Below, piece after piece: positions 58,746 through 64,000 of a stretch of DNA of 64,000 bases (positions are counted from its first letter, which is position 1; every line of letters begins with the position of its first letter). Both the position numbers and the translations under genes were made by a program. The stretch covers positions 162,725,408-162,789,407 of the forward strand of contig NC_035437.2 in NCBI RefSeq assembly GCF_002127325.2, written 5' to 3'. The stretch is from Helianthus annuus (lineage: Eukaryota > Streptophyta > Magnoliopsida > Asterales > Asteraceae). The notes beneath the pieces are model-generated. The model searched no databases and had not been told where the DNA came from. It was given only the letters and a program-made list of their open reading frames with translations.

Positions 58746-59575
58746 CTTAATCTAAAAATATTTTAACACAAACGAAAATACAAAATAATAAAATTATTAA
58801 CTCCGCTAACTATAAACTTTTTAGTTTATTTTGGTCGAATATTTTGTCGTGTCCTGTCATTTTTACCCGTGTATTATCATAAAATCAATTATTATTAACC
58901 TTTCATCTTTCTTTTTGTTAATTTTTTGTAACCTATCATTTAACCCCAAATATTGAACATGATACTGTTAATTACAGATTGTTTATAACTCATTAATTTT
59001 ATATTTTGTGTTCTATATATTAAAACTATAAGTTGATAAAAAAACATTTTAAATTACGTATGGATTGTTTGTATTTTGTGAATTATAAACAAAGACTAAA
59101 AAAAATTAAACAGAAACTTAAAGTTACATGAATATAATATTACTCAAATTACAATTCAAACACCGTCAACGACTTTTATTTTACTCACATGTTAGTTTAA
59201 TTACCATTAAAAAAATCTCATTAACGAGTAAATTGTATTCAAAGGACACGTGTGAAGTGTTGGCCGCAACCAATCGTAAAGAAGGAAGCATGAATACATT
59301 TTAAAATATTACGTGTAATAAGATAATATATACAAACTACGTGTAATAAACTAATATATACAAACACTTGACACTTATTTGTGTCTATAGTTGGTAAAAT
59401 AAGTTCCAACTTAACAACCACTTATGAAATAGTTGTTCCAAAAAATCAACTATTTCATCTATGCAAAACCTAAAACGTTCAAAACAAATGTTTATCTATA
59501 TTTTACACAATGCATATATAGCTCCTTCAAAAATTGAGCTTCATGACTAACAAAATTAAAACACAAAGATCTAAA
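58746..59575. other. Intergenic, nothing recognised
   Basis: Strongly AT-rich, no ORF of note. The right end presumably includes the 3' UTR of the U-box gene. Confidence 0.6.
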
Positions 59576-61651
59576 CTAACAAGAACGAACTGGTTCAAAT
59601 CTTGATGAATCCCAGTTAACCATCGAACCCAAACCGCTAGTCACAAGGAACCTGTTCACGATTCGAAACAATGCTCGAGCCTTCTTGCCCGCCTGTGAAC
59701 CCGCGGTTACTGATAACGAGTACAACAAACTCATCAAATTAGGTTCACTTGCCAAAACTGCAATCACTTTGTCTCCCCAATTGTTGCTCAACGCTAGCAA
59801 GATTGAGACACAAGTCACACAACACTCTTTCGAAGCGGATTTCTTTAGAGTGTTGATGATCAATGACAACGATAGATCTTTCAAGATTCTATCAGACCCA
59901 TCGAAGCTTTCGGCTAATGCAGCCACAACTGACAATGAATCCATAACAATTTCGGGTTTTTCTGAAGTGGAAATGAGAGTGGATAGTAAAGGAATGATCC
60001 CCAACGAGAGCGCGGTTTTGTGGTTTCTCGGTTCTAGGAGGATCAAGAATAGCGCGGCTAATGAGTTCTTTCTCCCACAAGATGTTCCGGCTCTGACCTG
60101 TTCGATCAGAGCCGGAATAGCTTCTGGGATTTCTCCGATAAGCTTTCGGTTTGTTTGAATGGATGATAAGTAAAAGATTGTAGCGGCTGCGGCCTGTTTA
60201 CATCCTTGTGTCAATCCGTTTCTTAACACGGATACGATCGAACTCAGGCCGTTGTGATTGATAACAGTTTTCTTCCCATTCGAATGTTTCGATAGCTTGA
60301 GTAAACCCGCAATGGCGTTTTCTTGAATGGTTGAATCTGATGACAAAAGTAATGTTAACAGCGGAGGGATCACGCCCGCTTCGATCAAACAAAATCGATT
60401 AAAAATACTCGATTTCGCGAGTAATCTTATTTCATAAGCTGCGCTGTTCTTCTGTTTCGCCGTCCCGTTACACAATCTTCTCACTAGATATTCACTCAAG
60501 AGTTTGATTGCTTCCGCGGATGCTACACTACCGGGGAGACTCGTTGAGGATATATCTCGGTTATGCATTTGAAACCTCGACACCGAAACTCCATGACCAA
60601 TGCAATATTGTCGAATAACTTTTCGAAGATTCGAATTGGGGACTAGCTCGGTTGTTGCTAGTTTCCCCCCGGTTTTCGGGCATATTAAGTTGCCCGAATT
60701 CAGCCATTTTTGAATCGAAACCCGATCGTATGTCTGACCGGTGGAAACAGTCACTGGATCCATCATCAATTCCAGAGAAATCGGACACCGAAAATCCTCC
60801 GGGTTTAAACAACTAAGGTTTAGTTCATCCTTTTCGTTGGAGTGGTAAATTTGGTAATGCATATTCTCAACAGAAGAGTTTTCAAACAAAACTCCCCTGC
60901 AATACTGCATGAATCCAGCTAAACCATGCAATAAATGCAAGTCACTCCCATTATTTTCTAACAAACATAACGAAATCTCTTCGTTCAAAAACATAACTTC
61001 GTTATGACACTCGCTCCAGCTACTGATCCGAATATGACACAGCGCTTGCCTGATCATAATCGGATCAGGCTCGAACCGGTTTTCAAACCGGTTCAAAATC
61101 AGGGCGAATCGTTTAACAACAACATACTCATCATCCCGATCGAGTACAACACTTGTTGTAGTTGTACTCGCTTGCTTCTTAACCATATCCACCATTTCTT
61201 CAACATCTTGTGACACTTTGAACAAACTCAACGGCAGGATATCAAGCGTGGTCGCAATAGCGCGTATAACTGTCAAAAACTGGTTCGTTACGACGTGTGA
61301 TTTCATCAAAATGTAAAGTCTAGCTCCGCTGCGTGTGCAGTCTTTGAGTAGAAATTCAATCTTCTGGAACGAATAGTGAAGTTCACAAAAACAAAGTATT
61401 GCGGAATCTGGTAAACTGGATACGTCTTGGTTAATGATTTCATTGACGAACATTGAGAGGATTGTAACTTGTCGTATCGCCTCGCGGGCGTTACGACGTT
61501 GTGTAGGGAAGAATTCGGGCTGGTATTTGGTGATGGAGTTGGAAAGGGAGAGTATGGAGTGAAGAAGAGTTGTTGGGTTGACATTTTGGCATGGAAAAAC
61601 CGCCGGAAAGTGGAGAATCCGGCGAGTGGTTTGGTCGAATGTTGTAAGCAT
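59576..61651 (-). CDS. PUB19-like: U-box E3 ubiquitin ligase, PUB18/PUB19-like
   Basis: Intronless, 691 residues. ATG 61651 (MLTTFDQTTRRILHFPAVFP) is chosen because the frame is open further upstream, but a TATA box lies at 61693-61699. Domains: plant U-box N-terminal (UND) helical region about 20-260; U-box about 285-352 (FRCPISLELMMDPVTVSTGQ, TYDRVSIQKW, CPKTGG); armadillo repeats about 380-690 (KQKNSAAYEIRLLAKSS, IQENAIAGLLKLSKHS, KQAAAATIFYLSS, KNSLAALFLILL). The E3 passes ubiquitin from an E2 to targets bound by the ARM repeats. In Arabidopsis PUB18 and PUB19 are stress-induced and dampen ABA and drought responses. Intact here; the PUB18 versus PUB19 assignment is not resolved. Confidence 0.93.
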   Translation of the reverse strand: MLTTFDQTTRRILHFPAVFPCQNVNPTTLLHSILSLSNSITKYQPEFFPTQRRNAREAIRQVTILSMFVNEIINQDVSSLPDSAILCFCELHYSFQKIEFLLKDCTRSGARLYILMKSHVVTNQFLTVIRAIATTLDILPLSLFKVSQDVEEMVDMVKKQASTTTTSVVLDRDDEYVVVKRFALILNRFENRFEPDPIMIRQALCHIRISSWSECHNEVMFLNEEISLCLLENNGSDLHLLHGLAGFMQYCRGVLFENSSVENMHYQIYHSNEKDELNLSCLNPEDFRCPISLELMMDPVTVSTGQTYDRVSIQKWLNSGNLICPKTGGKLATTELVPNSNLRKVIRQYCIGHGVSVSRFQMHNRDISSTSLPGSVASAEAIKLLSEYLVRRLCNGTAKQKNSAAYEIRLLAKSSIFNRFCLIEAGVIPPLLTLLLSSDSTIQENAIAGLLKLSKHSNGKKTVINHNGLSSIVSVLRNGLTQGCKQAAAATIFYLSSIQTNRKLIGEIPEAIPALIEQVRAGTSCGRKNSLAALFLILLEPRNHKTALSLGIIPLLSTLISTSEKPEIVMDSLSVVAALAESFDGSDRILKDLSLSLIINTLKKSASKECCVTCVSILLALSNNWGDKVIAVLASEPNLMSLLYSLSVTAGSQAGKKARALFRIVNRFLVTSGLGSMVNWDSSRFEPVRSC

Positions 61652-61692
61652 TGGAGTGTTGTTAGATGGTGTAGAGTTTGATGATGTTGAGG

Positions 61693-61736
61693 ATTTATAG
61701 AGGGGATAAGGATGTTTTTGTGTGTAGTACACGTGG
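61693..61736 (-). promoter_or_regulatory. TATA box and ACGT (G-box/ABRE) motif of the U-box gene
   Basis: The sense strand has CTATAAATCC (TATA at 61699-61693), 42 bp before the ATG. A CACGTG-type core lies at 61729-61736 (ACACGTGG on the plus strand), about 30 bp further upstream. ACGT/ABRE elements fit the ABA-responsive behaviour known for this family; activity here is inferred. Confidence 0.6.
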
Positions 61737-61890
61737 ATGTGAGATATGCGCGTTTGGAGGTATGCTTGCGTGGACTTTGGAGAAGTGGGGTTATGGTAGA
61801 AGACAGGTGGTTGGGTCACGCGGGAAAGTTAGATTGGACGGTCAAGATTAAGTTTCGGATTTGTGTTTAAAAACTGATTTTTAAATGAAA

Positions 61891-62470
61891 CTAGAATTAC
61901 GACCCGCCGCAAAGCGGCGGGGATTCTTTAGTTATAACTAAGTCGATTTAGGACGCACACGTTATGTTGAACCTGTCAAACTGGAAAAAATAGACGATAT
62001 AAAAACGTTTACTCACACACGCACGTTGCGTCGTGTTAACTCGCAAAATTTAGAACGAAACGTAAAAACCGAAGCATAAAGCGAAAAATTTGTAGAAAAT
62101 GAAAATTATAAAGGACCAAAGTTGAAAGTAAAAAAAGTTGTGAGGATAGATTTGTAAAAAAATCAAAGCCAAGATTACAACACATAAGTAAAAAAAATCA
62201 AAGTGGTTAAATCGCAAAAGATGGAAACTTTTGAATTAGAAATGAATAATCAAGTTAATGAAAGGGGTTAAATTGTATAAAATGGAAACTTTTGAATTAG
62301 AAGTGAAAAATCAAATTAATTAAAGGGGTTAAATTACCAAATATTAAAACTTTAAACTCAAATTGTCAAAGATTAAAACTTTAGAGTTAAAATGGAAATA
62401 AAGATTAAACTTTAAACTTAACTTGCCAAAGCTTGAAACTTTAGGGTTAGAAATAAAAAATCCATTTTTA
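61891..62470 (-). mobile_element. Helitron, 3' terminus and interior (non-autonomous)
   Basis: On the minus strand the sequence ends with a GC-rich hairpin (CCCGCCGC-TTT-GCGGCGGG, 61921-61903), then TCGTAATT and CTAG at 61894-61891, followed by T. This is the standard Helitron 3' structure (hairpin, then CTRR, insertion between A and T). The interior includes ~58-bp tandem units (AAACTTTTGAATTAGAA...GGGGTTAAATT, 62217-62335). The 5' TC end is not located, so the right limit is approximate. Confidence 0.65.
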
Positions 62471-62589
62471 TTTTGAAAAACTCCCAAAGCCACTTTTACA
62501 ACTACTATATGCATAAACTTATTGGTTATTTATAAGGTTTTAATATGATGGATGAAGAATTTTATTGACTATATTTTGCATCAAATTGC

Positions 62590-62958
62590 GTTAAATGTGA
62601 TTTTAGTCCCTGTGGTTTGGGTCATTTTATCAGTTTAGTACAAAGGTTTTATTTTTCATCTGTGGGTCTAAAAAGGTTTCATCTTTGTCATTTTAGTCCA
62701 CTGAGTTAACTTCATCCATTTTTTCTGTTAACGAGAAGAGCAATTTCGTCATTGTATGATCGAATGGTCATTCTAGTTAATAGAGTTACATATAAAATGA
62801 ATGAATTGCCCTTCTCATGAACAGAAAAAATGGATAAAGTTAACCCATTAGACTAAAATGGGACGATGAAACCTTTTTAGACACACATGCAAAAAATGAA
62901 ACCTTTGGACTAAAATTACAAAATGACCCAAACCACAGGGACTAAAATACCATTTAAC
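62590..62958. repeat. MITE with TTTTAGTCCCTGTGGTTTGG termini
   Basis: Inverted ends of about 38 bp: GTTAAATG.GATTTTAGTCCC at left, and right sequence whose complement matches from 62958 back to 62920. No ORF, no clear TSD. Confidence 0.75.
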
Positions 62959-64000
62959 TCATTCAAATTTGTTCTTCTTGTAATGTTTTCTCTTTCTTTT
63001 TCTATTGCTCACATAAACTAATTTATAGTTGTGTAGCGATGTTGATGAATTAGATGGGATTTAGGATAGTAGGAGGTTAGGAGTTCAATCATCATAGTGT
63101 ACTAGTTTAGTTTTCGAAAAAAGAAAACAAAAATTATACGGTTGCCACCTTCAACCGCTAATTAGCAAGAAAACATTTTTATATTGTCCTTTTGTCTTTC
63201 ATCTGTTCATTTAATTTGTATATGTGTGAAATTGACGTCACGAGTTCGAGAAAACACTTTGATACGTACATATACTGATATAAAGAATCAACACGTGTTG
63301 ATGATGACTAACGGGGAGTAGCGAGGTGTTTTTTTAAATAACCACGAAAATAGATCCATAATATACGTGATGCTTTTGTTTGCGTATCAGACGGTAGATG
63401 TGTGCTCTATGCGATCAAACTTGCATATCACTATCATCTAGCGTATAACACTTTCTGCCCATTAATGTAAACGTTAATGCATATGATATTTGGCTAGTAG
63501 TCGTGTATCATCATTCTTGTTGATGACTGTTGTTAGGGTCAATCAAAAACCTAAATAAACTACGTAGATGGCGTAAGTAGGGTATCGTATCCATGGGAAA
63601 TTTGTGGTCAATGTAAAAGAATTTAGTTAAAAACTAAAATTATTTAATTGGGCGTTTGTTTGTTTTAAGGAAAACACAATTTGTCACGAAAAGTGTTATT
63701 AGAATGAGAAGAAGTAACCTCCACTCGGAATCCCAATAACTCGTTTTTAACACAAACACCTGTTTATTGATTCAAAACACCACGTAGACATGGCCTTGGA
63801 ATTAATGACTTTGATTAATTATTAGGGATAGTTTTTAAGACTCGCCATACAACCTAATAACCTGTTTAATTATACCAATTACCCACCAATTTATTAACCC
63901 GCTAACGATGCAAGTATATCGCCAATACACTTAATAAACGACAAATAATTCAAATATAATCAACATTGCACAAAATCAACACAAGTGGGCAAGCTTTACC
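62959..64000. other. Gene-free right end, probably repeat-derived
   Basis: No coding frame. From about 63535 the sequence (GTAGGGTATCGTATCCATGG, then a block of AACCTCCACTCGGAATCCC) has the same kind of layout as the solo LTR at 38856, and may be the start of a similar LTR cut by the window edge. Low certainty. Confidence 0.4.

Noticed and set aside
59685..60158. 157-codon ORF opposite the U-box gene
   Set aside because: Antisense shadow of the ARM-repeat coding region.
1..64000. tRNA, rRNA or snRNA genes
   Set aside because: None recognised; the only tRNA-related sequences are retroelement primer binding sites.

Overview
This is a plant nuclear window, very probably from a eudicot and plausibly Asteraceae. 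The evidence is a spliced SWEET sugar-transporter gene with canonical exon sizes, an intronless PUB18/19-type U-box gene, and dense Ty3/gypsy Tekay-type chromoviruses whose primer sites match initiator tRNA-Met. The family placement is inference from the look of the retroelements and the SANT-like ORFs. About two thirds of the window is retrotransposon; the only convincing host genes lie at 46.7-48.9 kb and 59.6-61.7 kb.

Layout. 1-388 is an AGCT-rich MITE-like fragment. 389-13566 is element 1 (+ strand): a long 5' LTR, PBS, an additional ORF (aORF), an array of five stem-loops, a gag-pol frame with three nonsense codons, and a 3' LTR fused directly to a truncated integrase. 13567-15879 is a minus-oriented LTR of another element (element 5). 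15880-43676 is a nest. Element 4 (+; only its 3' end and one LTR) was split by element 2 (- strand, TSD CGCAA). Element 2's 3' LTR was split by element 3 (- strand, TSD GCTGG), and its 5' LTR by a 1387-bp solo LTR (element 6, TSD ATACT). All three TSDs can be read directly.

43677-46735 holds degenerate and foldback repeats, microsatellites and a broken SANT/Myb-like gene. 46736-48883 is an apparently intact six-exon clade II SWEET gene (236 aa, - strand). A Pack-MULE-like element with a 9-bp TSD and a captured GST-N-like coding fragment (49352-50332) lies 468 bp upstream of its start codon. 51265-52230 is a Harbinger-like element with a TATA box and a SANT-like ORF. 52231-59575 is MITEs, duplications and a decayed hAT transposase. 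59576-61651 is the PUB18/19-like gene, with a Helitron 3' terminus about 240 bp upstream of its ATG. The rest is repeat.

The most unusual signal is RNA structure in the retroelements. Element 1 has five hairpins with a fixed CTGCGT-type loop and stems that change in a compensatory way, placed between its aORF and gag. Element 2 has an unrelated array of about 14 hairpins between PBS and aORF. Element 3 carries a four-copy stem-loop array in each LTR. Elements 2, 3 and 4 share a compensated hairpin just upstream of the polypurine tract. Together with two dissimilar aORFs between PBS and gag, this suggests an undescribed leader module (aORF plus structured array) in these chromoviruses.
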